From the NCBI GenBank assembly GCA_964580055.1, contig CAZOJI010000016.1:20085-84084 (forward strand): a stretch of DNA of 64,000 bases. Direction: 5' to 3'. This document shows, one piece after another, positions 1-7,618 of the stretch. The position numbers and the translations under genes are program-made. This DNA comes from JBDGYW01 sp964580055 (GTDB lineage Bacteria > Gemmatimonadota > Gemmatimonadetes > Gemmatimonadales > GWC2-71-9). Within the stretch, counting starts at the first letter, position 1. The number at the start of each line of letters is the position of its first letter. The notes under the pieces are model-generated. The model saw nothing but the letters and a program-made list of their open reading frames with translations, did not search any database and was not told the origin of the DNA.

Positions 1-2221
1 CCAGATTCACCGCTGGCAGAATGCTGGTTTCGTCTACACCGCTCAGCGTGTCACCCCGCGACACGATGTCCATGTTGTAATTCTCGACGCGTGCGCCGAG
101 GATTGTGCGCAATCGTTCGGTGAAGGGGAACTCCATCATGGCGTAGCCTGCTCGGCGCTTGTCGAAAGCCTGGTAGAGGTCGCCGGGTTCCACCACGTCG
201 TCGAGCGCGAACTCGCGGGGACCGGGCATGAACCCAACAATGTTCTGATCGTTGAGGTCTTCCTCGATGTCCGTGACGATTCCACCGAGGAATTGCCAGT
301 TGTAGCGGTAAGCTTCGAAATCGCGGTCACGATCGCGCCAGGCACCGCCGACCTTCACGTACCCATTGAGGTAGGAGCCGATCGTGAACGGGAATTGCCA
401 GTCGATCTCGTAGCTGCGGTCATCGTCGACGAGCGCGCTCCACAAGTATCGTCCACTCTCTCCCACATTCTCCAGGTAGAACGGGTCTGACGGATCGCTG
501 GTCCGGCTATTCAGATAGATGGTCTCCCGCAGTCCGGGCTCGTCTCGAGTTGCTCGCGCCAGCGCCACGCGCCACTCGAACCGCGATCCCAGTATCGTAT
601 GGTGTTCACCGTTCAACTGGCCCCAATACAACTCGCGTGAGATGAAGCGGAGGCGATCGCTGTTCACCAGGCCGTCCAGGTCTTCCTTGTTGCTGCCGAA
701 GTAGCTGCGGGCTTCGTTGTCGGTGTTGCGGTTGAAGGTCGTTCTCAGACTGATTTTGTTGGTCGGCGTAAGCAGGTACGTGAGGTTCCCAATTGCCCCG
801 ATTCGAATGGACCGCTCGCCACGCGTGAAGGTATACTCCACGTTCGGCACACGGCGGTCTTCAGGCACTTCGGGATCGAATGCGCTGGTGCGGTACTTTC
901 TCTCGATATCATTGTCTCGGACCTTATAGTCGTCTCCGTAAGTGAGCCCGAATACGATGCCGAGATCCCTGCCCAAGATCTGTGGCCGCGCAGCAACAGA
1001 GAGGTCCGCGCTGCGGTTGATTGGCGTGGTAACCGCTCTGGGGCGGAACTGGCGCGGGAACGCCAGCCCCAGCTCGCGCAGTACGTTTGGATCGCTCGGC
1101 AACCGATTCCCGTCTAGCTGTTTCACGGCATCCGGGAGAGCGCGGGTGCCGTCGTCAACGCCAAGCCAGTCCCTGCCGCCTCCATCGTAAGTGAGGAACT
1201 CGGAGTCGCCGAAATGGCTCAGTGTGTTGAAACCCGTGCTAAATCCCAGAGACACCTGGAACTCTTCCGGAAGCTCTTTGGTGGTGATCTCCACCGCGCC
1301 GCCCGAAAACTCTCCAGGTCGGTCCGGCGTGTATGTCTTCTGCGCGGACACCGACTCCAGGAAGCTTGACGGGAACAGGTCCAAGGGCACCACCTCGCGT
1401 TCGGGCTCGGGGCTGGGCAGCGAGGAACCGTGAAGCGTGGTCTGGCTGTAGCGTTCTCCAAGGCCGCGAACGTACACGTAGCGGTCTTCACTGACGGTCA
1501 CGCCCGTCATCCGCTTCGCGACATCCGCGGCATCTGACGCTGGTATCTGCTTGATCTCAAAGGACCCGATGGCGTCCGTTACCGCATCGGAACGACGGCG
1601 CAGGTCCATCATTGCCTGTGTCGTGCCGCGTTCGTTTGAGGCGGTGACCGTGATGGCCTCGAGCGCGACTACGACCACGTCCAGGGATACGTCGAGCGCG
1701 GTAGTCTGTCCACTCTCGATGGCAACGTTGGTGATGATCTTAGGTGCGAAACCGATCTTGCGGACGTGAATCTCGACCGCGCCCTCCGGCACCCCGGGTA
1801 TGTAGTATCTGCCGTCGAGATCGGTCGACGCGGAGAGCTCTGTCTCTGCCACGATGACCATGGCGCGTGCGATTGGCGTGCCACCTGAGGAACTCAAAAC
1901 GTTGCCCGCCACGCGCCCAACCGCCTTGCTGGGACTTCCGCTGGAGCCTTCTCCCGAATCATCGGCCTGTGCCTGTACCTGAGCAGGGATGGCCGCGATA
2001 GCAGCGAGCGCGAGCGCGTGATATAAAAGACGGCGGAGCCGAACGGGGTTGGCTCCAGGGGGAATAGGTCTTTGTGCAGGACCAACTGCAGCGCCCGCGA
2101 CCGGACTCCGCCGTGTTTTTGACTCTGAATACTCCCTTGGGATTGGTAATCTCGATACGATGAAACGACACGCGGGGCCAACGTCCAACCGCGCGAGGCG
2201 CTGCCTGCTATTTGACATCAT
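1..2221 (-). CDS. TonB-dependent outer-membrane receptor with carboxypeptidase-regulatory-like domain (3' end outside window)
   Basis: The frame stays open for about 740 codons to the window edge, so the barrel C-terminus is missing. A signal peptide (LRRLLYHALALAAI ending QVQAQ) is followed by a carboxypeptidase-regulatory-like domain (GRVAGNVLSSSGGTPIARA ... DGRYYIPGVPEG) and a plug (VTVSEDRYVYVRGLGERYS, then GEFSGGAVEITTKELPEEF), then aromatic-rich beta-barrel sequence. Such receptors take up ligands through the outer membrane using TonB energy. The start is awkward. The first ATG pair (2221/2218) follows a GGGGG stretch by only a few bases and puts about 57 residues before the signal peptide; no ATG, GTG or TTG lies close to the signal peptide. 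An orphan PhoB-type regulator lies just upstream on the same strand. The substrate cannot be told. Confidence 0.85.
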   Translation of the reverse strand, partial: MMSNSRQRLARLDVGPACRFIVSRLPIPREYSESKTRRSPVAGAAVGPAQRPIPPGANPVRLRRLLYHALALAAIAAIPAQVQAQADDSGEGSSGSPSKAVGRVAGNVLSSSGGTPIARAMVIVAETELSASTDLDGRYYIPGVPEGAVEIHVRKIGFAPKIITNVAIESGQTTALDVSLDVVVVALEAITVTASNERGTTQAMMDLRRRSDAVTDAIGSFEIKQIPASDAADVAKRMTGVTVSEDRYVYVRGLGERYSQTTLHGSSLPSPEPEREVVPLDLFPSSFLESVSAQKTYTPDRPGEFSGGAVEITTKELPEEFQVSLGFSTGFNTLSHFGDSEFLTYDGGGRDWLGVDDGTRALPDAVKQLDGNRLPSDPNVLRELGLAFPRQFRPRAVTTPINRSADLSVAARPQILGRDLGIVFGLTYGDDYKVRDNDIERKYRTSAFDPEVPEDRRVPNVEYTFTRGERSIRIGAIGNLTYLLTPTNKISLRTTFNRNTDNEARSYFGSNKEDLDGLVNSDRLRFISRELYWGQLNGEHHTILGSRFEWRVALARATRDEPGLRETIYLNSRTSDPSDPFYLENVGESGRYLWSALVDDDRSYEIDWQFPFTIGSYLNGYVKVGGAWRDRDRDFEAYRYNWQFLGGIVTDIEEDLNDQNIVGFMPGPREFALDDVVEPGDLYQAFDKRRAGYAMMEFPFTERLRTILGARVENYNMDIVSRGDTLSGVDETSILPAVNL

Positions 2222-2301
2222 TTCCCCCTGGCTTGCATCTAGGTCTAAACGACCGATGAACGAGTAAGAACGAAGAAAGGGATCACGGAATTGCCAGCTA
2301 T

Positions 2302-2318
2302 TTGTCACGATCGTGTAA
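2302..2318. promoter_or_regulatory. Palindromic operator-like site upstream of the TonB receptor
   Basis: TTGTCACGATCGTGTAA contains the perfect 10-bp palindrome CACGATCGTG with near-symmetric flanks. It lies in the 286-bp gap between the response-regulator gene and the receptor gene, about 80 bases upstream of the receptor start. It could be a regulator binding site. It does not match the enterobacterial Pho box. Confidence 0.3.
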
Positions 2319-2507
2319 CGGCGAAGTCCGCATTGTTACGTACGGCATCATGTGCTCGAACCCCTCCAGCACTAAGCTGAAGAGGGCGCCGCATGCTCCC
2401 TTGTCTGGTAAAAGTGCGATTGATTCCTTTGACGCCGAACGAGAATTCCCGGTAGGCTGTAGATCCCAGAATCCTTCTGGTAGTCGAGTGTTGCCGGCTG
2501 CCGTAGC

Positions 2508-3209
2508 TCAATTCTGGTGAATGCCGTCCTTCTTCATCCTGTAGCCTATGCCTCGTACTGTCTCGACCAGATCGGCTGCGGGCCCCAGCTTGGCGCGAAG
2601 CCGCTGGACGTGCATATCGACCGTTCTGGTCTTGATGTCGGGACTGGCGTCCCAGACATCTTGAAGCAACTGCATACGGGACTGGACGCGGCCACGACGC
2701 TCGAGCAGTACGGCCAGCAGCTTGTACTCCGTGGCGGTCAGGTCGACGTCGCAGCCATCAATCGTTGCGGTGTGTGCGCCGCGATCCACGACGATCGGCC
2801 CTGCAGAAAGCACCGATCCGGCGCTGACAGGAGTCGCGCTCAAGCGTCGGAGCACCGCCTCGACCCTAAGGACGAGTTCCTTCGGAGAAAACGGTTTGGC
2901 CAAGTAATCGTCAGCTCCCAGGGACAACCCCATTACCCGGTCGTTCTCTCCCGTTCGAGCGGTCAAGAGAATGATTCCCGTCTCCCTGGTGTCGCTGCGG
3001 GCACGGAGCTCTTCCAACACCTCGTAGCCGGACATCTCCGGAAGCATGACATCCAGCACGATGAGGTCGGGCTTCTCTCTGACCGCAGCGTTGAGTGCTT
3101 CCGCGCCGGAACTCGCCGTTGACACCCGGTAGTGCGACCGTGCGAGATTGTACGCCACAACAGCCGCTATGTCGGGCTCGTCGTCCACTACTAGTATTCT
3201 GTGGGTCAT
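2508..3209 (-). CDS. OmpR/PhoB-family response regulator (orphan)
   Basis: This 233-residue protein has a receiver domain (acidic pair D9/D10, phosphoacceptor D53 in LIVLDVMLPEM, conserved Lys in LAKPFSP) and a C-terminal winged helix (DLTATEYKLLAVLLERRGRV ... RTVDMHVQRLRAKLG ... VRGIGYRM) typical of PhoB-type transcription factors. The start is placed at the ATG giving MTHRILVVDDEPD; an in-frame upstream ATG would add 20 residues outside the domain. It is divergent from a second PhoB-like gene and its PhoR kinase, and precedes the TonB receptor on its own strand. No dedicated histidine kinase is adjacent, so it may share the neighbouring kinase. This is inference. Confidence 0.93.
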   Translation of the reverse strand: MTHRILVVDDEPDIAAVVAYNLARSHYRVSTASSGAEALNAAVREKPDLIVLDVMLPEMSGYEVLEELRARSDTRETGIILLTARTGENDRVMGLSLGADDYLAKPFSPKELVLRVEAVLRRLSATPVSAGSVLSAGPIVVDRGAHTATIDGCDVDLTATEYKLLAVLLERRGRVQSRMQLLQDVWDASPDIKTRTVDMHVQRLRAKLGPAADLVETVRGIGYRMKKDGIHQN

Positions 3210-3372
3210 CTCGTTTCGTAGGTTGGCTGTATGGGCGGAAAATATCCGAGCGCCCTGATGCCTTGACAAGGCCCGTTCCGGAAGATTTACCAGCGATTTA
3301 CATTGTCTTCATCGAACCCTGGTTAGGTTAACCTTCGTTGAGAGCACTACCTTTAATTCCGACTGTCCGCTG

Positions 3373-4071
3373 ATGGATCCGAGGCGAATCCTCGTCATCG
3401 AAGACGAGGCCGACATTCTCGAGGTGATTGAGTACAACCTCGTCCGGGAGGGTTACAAGATTTCCTGTGTCAGTGACGGCGACGAGGGGTTGGAAGCGGC
3501 AAGACGGCTCGCTCCCGATCTCGTACTTCTAGATTTGATGCTGCCCGGACTGGACGGGATCGAGGTGTGCAGGCGCCTCAAAGAGGACTCCGTAACGGGC
3601 AACATCCCGATCATCATGGTTACCGCCAAGGGCGAAGAGAGCGACGTCGTTCTAGGATTGGGAGTAGGAGCCGACGACTATGTCACCAAGCCCTTCAGTC
3701 CCAGGGAGTTGATTGCGCGGGTGAAAGCGGTAATGCGGCGCGGCTCCCTGGTGGGAGGTTCTGTCGGGAGTGACCGCATCGTACGTGAAGGTATCGTCGT
3801 CGACGTCGGCAGACATGAAGTCCTGGTGCAGGGCAAGAGCGTCGATTTTACTCCCAGTGAGTTGAGGCTGCTACACCTGCTCGCGTCACACCCGGGCCGC
3901 GTCTTCACCCGCGATCAACTGCTGAGCCGCGTGATCGGTGGTGGAGCCTACGTGATAGACCGAAACATCGACGTGCACGTGCGGGCTGTTCGCAAGAAGC
4001 TGGGAAGCGAAAGCGATCTCATCGAGACAGTGCGCGGCGTGGGCTACCGATTCAAGGCGGAGGGAACTTAG
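3373..4071 (+). CDS. phoB: PhoB-type phosphate-regulon response regulator
   Basis: This 232-residue protein has a receiver domain (E10/D11, phosphoacceptor D54 in LVLLDLMLPGLDG, conserved Lys in VTKPFSP) and an OmpR/PhoB winged helix (DFTPSELRLLHLLASHPGRV ... DVHVRAVRKKLG ... VRGVGYRFK). Four bases separate it from the histidine-kinase gene, so the two form one operon. The phosphate role rests on similarity of both partners to PhoB/PhoR and on the phosphoesterases that follow. No pst genes or phoU are in the window. A related OmpR-type pair with a different signal cannot be excluded. Confidence 0.88.
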   Translation: MDPRRILVIEDEADILEVIEYNLVREGYKISCVSDGDEGLEAARRLAPDLVLLDLMLPGLDGIEVCRRLKEDSVTGNIPIIMVTAKGEESDVVLGLGVGADDYVTKPFSPRELIARVKAVMRRGSLVGGSVGSDRIVREGIVVDVGRHEVLVQGKSVDFTPSELRLLHLLASHPGRVFTRDQLLSRVIGGGAYVIDRNIDVHVRAVRKKLGSESDLIETVRGVGYRFKAEGT

Positions 4072-4075
4072 CGTA

Positions 4076-5884
4076 GTGCGTTCGCGCTTCTTCTGGAAGC
4101 TCTACGGGAGTTACGTGGTGCTCTCAGTCCTCACGGTGGCGACTGTCGGTGTTCTGGTCGGCAAGAGGATTACCGCTGATTCCTTGAGTACCGTGGAGAA
4201 CTCGCTGCATGTGCGCGCGGTACTGCTGCGGGACGTCTCTGTCCAGTCCTTCGAACAGGCAGACTCTCTGCAGTCTCGTGTCGCAACGTTGGGTACCGAA
4301 GCAGACACACGGTTCACCGTCATCAGCGCCGACGGCACGGTTATCGCTGACTCGGACGCTGATCCCGCCACGATGGACAATCACGGAACCCGGCCGGAGG
4401 TGCTCGCAGCGAGGGATCACGGCTCGGGTACATCAACGCGTTTCAGCCGGACGGTGGAGAGGCGCATGATGTACCATGCGCTCGCGATCCGAGAGGGAGA
4501 TGAGCTGGTGGGGTACGTACGTTCCGCTCTTCCCCTGACGGCGATCGAGGAGCGCCTGGGTGATCTGCAACAGGTGATTGTGAGTGCCGGAGTGATCGTG
4601 ACTCTGGTGGCGATACTGGTTGGTTTGTTCGTGACCCGGAGAGTAACGTCTTCTCTCGTTTCTATGACCGGCGTTGCCGAGGCAATTGCCGGCGGCATGT
4701 ACTCAAAACGCGTCGAGACTCGCTCCAAGGACGAGATCGGCAAGCTTTCTAGTGCGTTCAACAAGATGGCTACCGAGTTGGAGCAGCGGATCGCGACTAT
4801 AACGGAAGATCGCGGCAAGCTGCTCGCCGTGTTGAGCGGCATGGTAGAGGGCGTGGTGGCTGTGGACCGTGACCTACGCGTGCTTCACCTGAACGCCTCG
4901 GCGGCGCGAGTACTGGACGTCGACAACGGCGGCAGTATCGGGAAACCGATCGGCGAGGTCACCAACTTCGACAAGGTGCACGAAACGATAGGGCAGGCCA
5001 TCAAGCAGGCCAAGGAAGTGACAGACGAGATCTCGCTGCACGTGGATGCCAGGGAGAGGATAGTAGAACTGCATGCGGCGCCCTTGCGAGACGGACACCC
5101 CATGCCGAGCGGTGTAGTGCTCGTGCTGCACGACCTGACGGAGTTGCGGCGTCTCGAGACGGTCCGTCAGGATTTCGTGGCCAACGTTTCCCACGAGCTG
5201 AAGACACCGATCACCGCAATCAGGGGATTGATCGAGACGGTGATGGATGACGGGGAGATGCCCGCGCAGACTCGGAATCGCTTTCTCAGGAAAGTCCAGG
5301 ATCAATCCATGCGCCTCTCGCTGTTGGTGACCGATCTCTTGACACTGTCGCGTCTGGAATCGGAAGACGGAGTACTGCACAGCGAAACAGTCGAACTCAG
5401 AGGCGTAGTCAGAGGTTCGGTCCGGACGTTTCAAGCGACGGCGGAGGAGAAGCGGGTCTCGCTCAGCGTAGACATGCCGGAGACGCCGCTCAAGGTGTCC
5501 GGCGATTGGGATGCGCTGGAACTCGTTGTGAATAACCTCTTGGACAACGCGCTCAAATACACTCCCTCGGGAGGATCGATCAACGTTAGGATGCGATCCG
5601 AATCCGACGAGGTGTTTGTGGAGATCGAAGACTCGGGAATTGGAATAAGTCCGGACCACCATGATCGCATCTTCGAGCGCTTCTACAGAGTAGACAAAGC
5701 CAGGTCCCGCGAGTTGGGTGGTACAGGGTTGGGTCTCTCTATCGTGAAACATGTCTGCAAAGTGCATGGCGGAGCGGTCGCGGTGAGGAGTGTACCGGGT
5801 TCCGGTGCGACCTTCACGGTCAGGCTGCCGGCAGCCAGCCAGCCGGCCGTTCCGGCCAGCTCTGATGGATCTGAAGTCTCATGA
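4076..5884 (+). CDS. phoR: PhoR-type sensor histidine kinase
   Basis: This 602-residue inner-membrane kinase starts with GTG four bases after phoB. Order: membrane segment (about 8-28), periplasmic sensor region, second membrane segment (about 165-187, VIVTLVAILVGLFV), HAMP linker, PAS domain (VVAVDRDLRVLHLNASAARVL), HisKA with phospho-His H373 in FVANVSHELKTPITAIRG, then the ATPase domain with N box (NNLLDNALKYTP), G1 box (EDSGIGIS) and G2 box (GGTGLGLSIVKHV). The layout matches PhoR-class kinases, with a larger extracytoplasmic domain than Escherichia coli PhoR. It should phosphorylate the adjacent PhoB and possibly the divergent orphan regulator. Confidence 0.9.
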   Translation: MRSRFFWKLYGSYVVLSVLTVATVGVLVGKRITADSLSTVENSLHVRAVLLRDVSVQSFEQADSLQSRVATLGTEADTRFTVISADGTVIADSDADPATMDNHGTRPEVLAARDHGSGTSTRFSRTVERRMMYHALAIREGDELVGYVRSALPLTAIEERLGDLQQVIVSAGVIVTLVAILVGLFVTRRVTSSLVSMTGVAEAIAGGMYSKRVETRSKDEIGKLSSAFNKMATELEQRIATITEDRGKLLAVLSGMVEGVVAVDRDLRVLHLNASAARVLDVDNGGSIGKPIGEVTNFDKVHETIGQAIKQAKEVTDEISLHVDARERIVELHAAPLRDGHPMPSGVVLVLHDLTELRRLETVRQDFVANVSHELKTPITAIRGLIETVMDDGEMPAQTRNRFLRKVQDQSMRLSLLVTDLLTLSRLESEDGVLHSETVELRGVVRGSVRTFQATAEEKRVSLSVDMPETPLKVSGDWDALELVVNNLLDNALKYTPSGGSINVRMRSESDEVFVEIEDSGIGISPDHHDRIFERFYRVDKARSRELGGTGLGLSIVKHVCKVHGGAVAVRSVPGSGATFTVRLPAASQPAVPASSDGSEVS

Positions 5885-5948
5885 CGGCTGCAATACCGTC
5901 ACGGGGAGTCTCTCTCCAGGTAGGCCATTCCGTACGCCGGGTGACTAT

Positions 5949-7478
5949 ATGACTAGTAGAGAAAACCTCACGCACTCGCTCCCTACTCTCTCATGCATTG
6001 ATCGCCGCTCGTTCCTGGGAGGAGCTGCCCTTGGAGCATTGACGTTGGCTTTGCCTCGGGATTCCTTCCTGCGCGCTCAAGGGGCGTTTCGGCGCGATGC
6101 TCCGAGACCCATACGGGTGTCGGGACGGGTAGTCTCCGGTAGGCGAGGAATCCGCAGGGTGGCCGTCAGCGACGGCTTCGCCGTCGTGGACAGCGACGCC
6201 GACGGCTACTTCCAGCTCGTCACCAATTCGCATCGCCCCTTCGTATCGATCTCTCTCCCGTCCGGCTATGCGATCCCCCGGAACCCGACCGGCACGGCTC
6301 TGTTCTACAGGCCGATCGCGCCGGCGCGCGGTGACGAACTGAGCGTCTCTTTCGAGCTGGAACCTCTGCACGAATCGGACGAACGGCACGCCGCGCTGCT
6401 CCTGGCTGACATTCAGGTTCAGGACGCGGAGGAAGTCCGCATGTTCCTCGAGCAGACGGTTCCCGACGTCAAAGCTCTGGCGGGGGAGTTGGATGCTGCG
6501 GTCCACGGAATTTCCTGCGGCGACATCATGTTCGACCACTTGGAGCTCTATCCTGACTATGAGAGCGGAGTGCAGCAGATGGGTATTCCGTTCTTTCAGG
6601 TGCTCGGCAACCACGACATGGACTATTCGTCAATGACCGACGAGATGTCCACTGTGACGTTCAGCCGGCACTTCGGTCCCCCCTACTACTCGTTCAACAG
6701 GGGGGCGGTGCACTACGTCGTTCTCGACGATGTCTTCTGGGGTGTATCGAATTACGTCGGATACCTGACCCAAGATCAGCTCACCTGGCTGGATGCCGAT
6801 CTGAGCCGTGTGGAGCCGGGAAGTCCGGTCGTGGTTTCTGCACACATCCCGATCCTGGGCAGTCGCCACCGGCGCGAGGGTAGAGAGTCGCCCAATCCCG
6901 GCATTGCTGTCGCCAATAGAGATGCGCTCTACGAGCTTCTAGCCCCGTTCAACGCACACATCCTCACGGGCCACACTCATGAATGCGAGCACGTGTTTGA
7001 GGCAGGTACTCATGAGAACGTTGCCGGCTCGGCATCGGGCGCATGGTGGAGCGGTCCCATCTGCGGCGACGGCACTCCATCGGGATACGGCGTATACGAG
7101 TTCAATGGTGAAGGTGTGAGCTGGCGCTACAAATCGACCGGCTTCCCGTTCGAGCACCAGATGCGCGTGTACCCCCGAGGCTCCGACCCTGCGGCACCCG
7201 ACGAGATCGTGGCCAACGTCTGGAATTGGGACCCCGAATGGAGCGTTGTGTGGTACGAGGACGGCGACCGCAGGGGGGAGATGGCTCGCAGGGTCGGCCA
7301 CGATCCGCTGAGTGTAGAACTTCACGAGGGTTCCGAAAAGCCGCCGCGGCGACCTTGGGTGGAGCCTTACCGCACCGGCCACCTCTTCTACGCTCCGGTT
7401 TCGCGGGATGCTGTAGACATTCGAGTTGAAGCCACCGATCGGTTCGGTCGATCATACTCGGAGAGGTTGCCGGCCTGA
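5949..7478 (+). CDS. Tat-exported calcineurin-like metallophosphoesterase
   Basis: The start at 5949 gives a twin-arginine leader (DRRSFLGGAALGALTLALP); an in-frame extension would overlap phoR and bury the leader. After it come an N-terminal beta-sandwich-like region, then the phosphoesterase core with GDIMFD, GNHD (residues 220-223), SAHIPI and GHTH (341-344), which supply the two-metal ligands, and a C-terminal domain of the kind seen in calcineurin-like enzymes with N- and C-terminal extensions. Predicted periplasmic phosphomonoesterase or phosphodiesterase of about 509 residues. It lies 64 bases after phoR and may be cotranscribed with it, consistent with phosphate scavenging. The exact substrate is unknown. 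Confidence 0.87.
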   Translation: MTSRENLTHSLPTLSCIDRRSFLGGAALGALTLALPRDSFLRAQGAFRRDAPRPIRVSGRVVSGRRGIRRVAVSDGFAVVDSDADGYFQLVTNSHRPFVSISLPSGYAIPRNPTGTALFYRPIAPARGDELSVSFELEPLHESDERHAALLLADIQVQDAEEVRMFLEQTVPDVKALAGELDAAVHGISCGDIMFDHLELYPDYESGVQQMGIPFFQVLGNHDMDYSSMTDEMSTVTFSRHFGPPYYSFNRGAVHYVVLDDVFWGVSNYVGYLTQDQLTWLDADLSRVEPGSPVVVSAHIPILGSRHRREGRESPNPGIAVANRDALYELLAPFNAHILTGHTHECEHVFEAGTHENVAGSASGAWWSGPICGDGTPSGYGVYEFNGEGVSWRYKSTGFPFEHQMRVYPRGSDPAAPDEIVANVWNWDPEWSVVWYEDGDRRGEMARRVGHDPLSVELHEGSEKPPRRPWVEPYRTGHLFYAPVSRDAVDIRVEATDRFGRSYSERLPA

Positions 7479-7618
7479 TTCGGTCGAGATCGGCCGATAC
7501 GGTCTAAGAACGCGTGCGCTAGTCGAAGTCACTAAAAACCAATCAGTAGCAGTACGTCAAACGGGACCGCGTAGCCACCGTGTTGCGCAGGAAACTCGAG
7601 TTACCAAGATTGGAAGGC

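Noticed and set aside
2517..3122. Plus-strand frame over the orphan response regulator
   Set aside because: Shadow of the minus-strand regulator, whose receiver and winged-helix motifs are clear.
4874..5767. Long antisense frame over the PhoR gene
   Set aside because: It mirrors the coding frame of a well-supported kinase; no Shine-Dalgarno or domain of its own.
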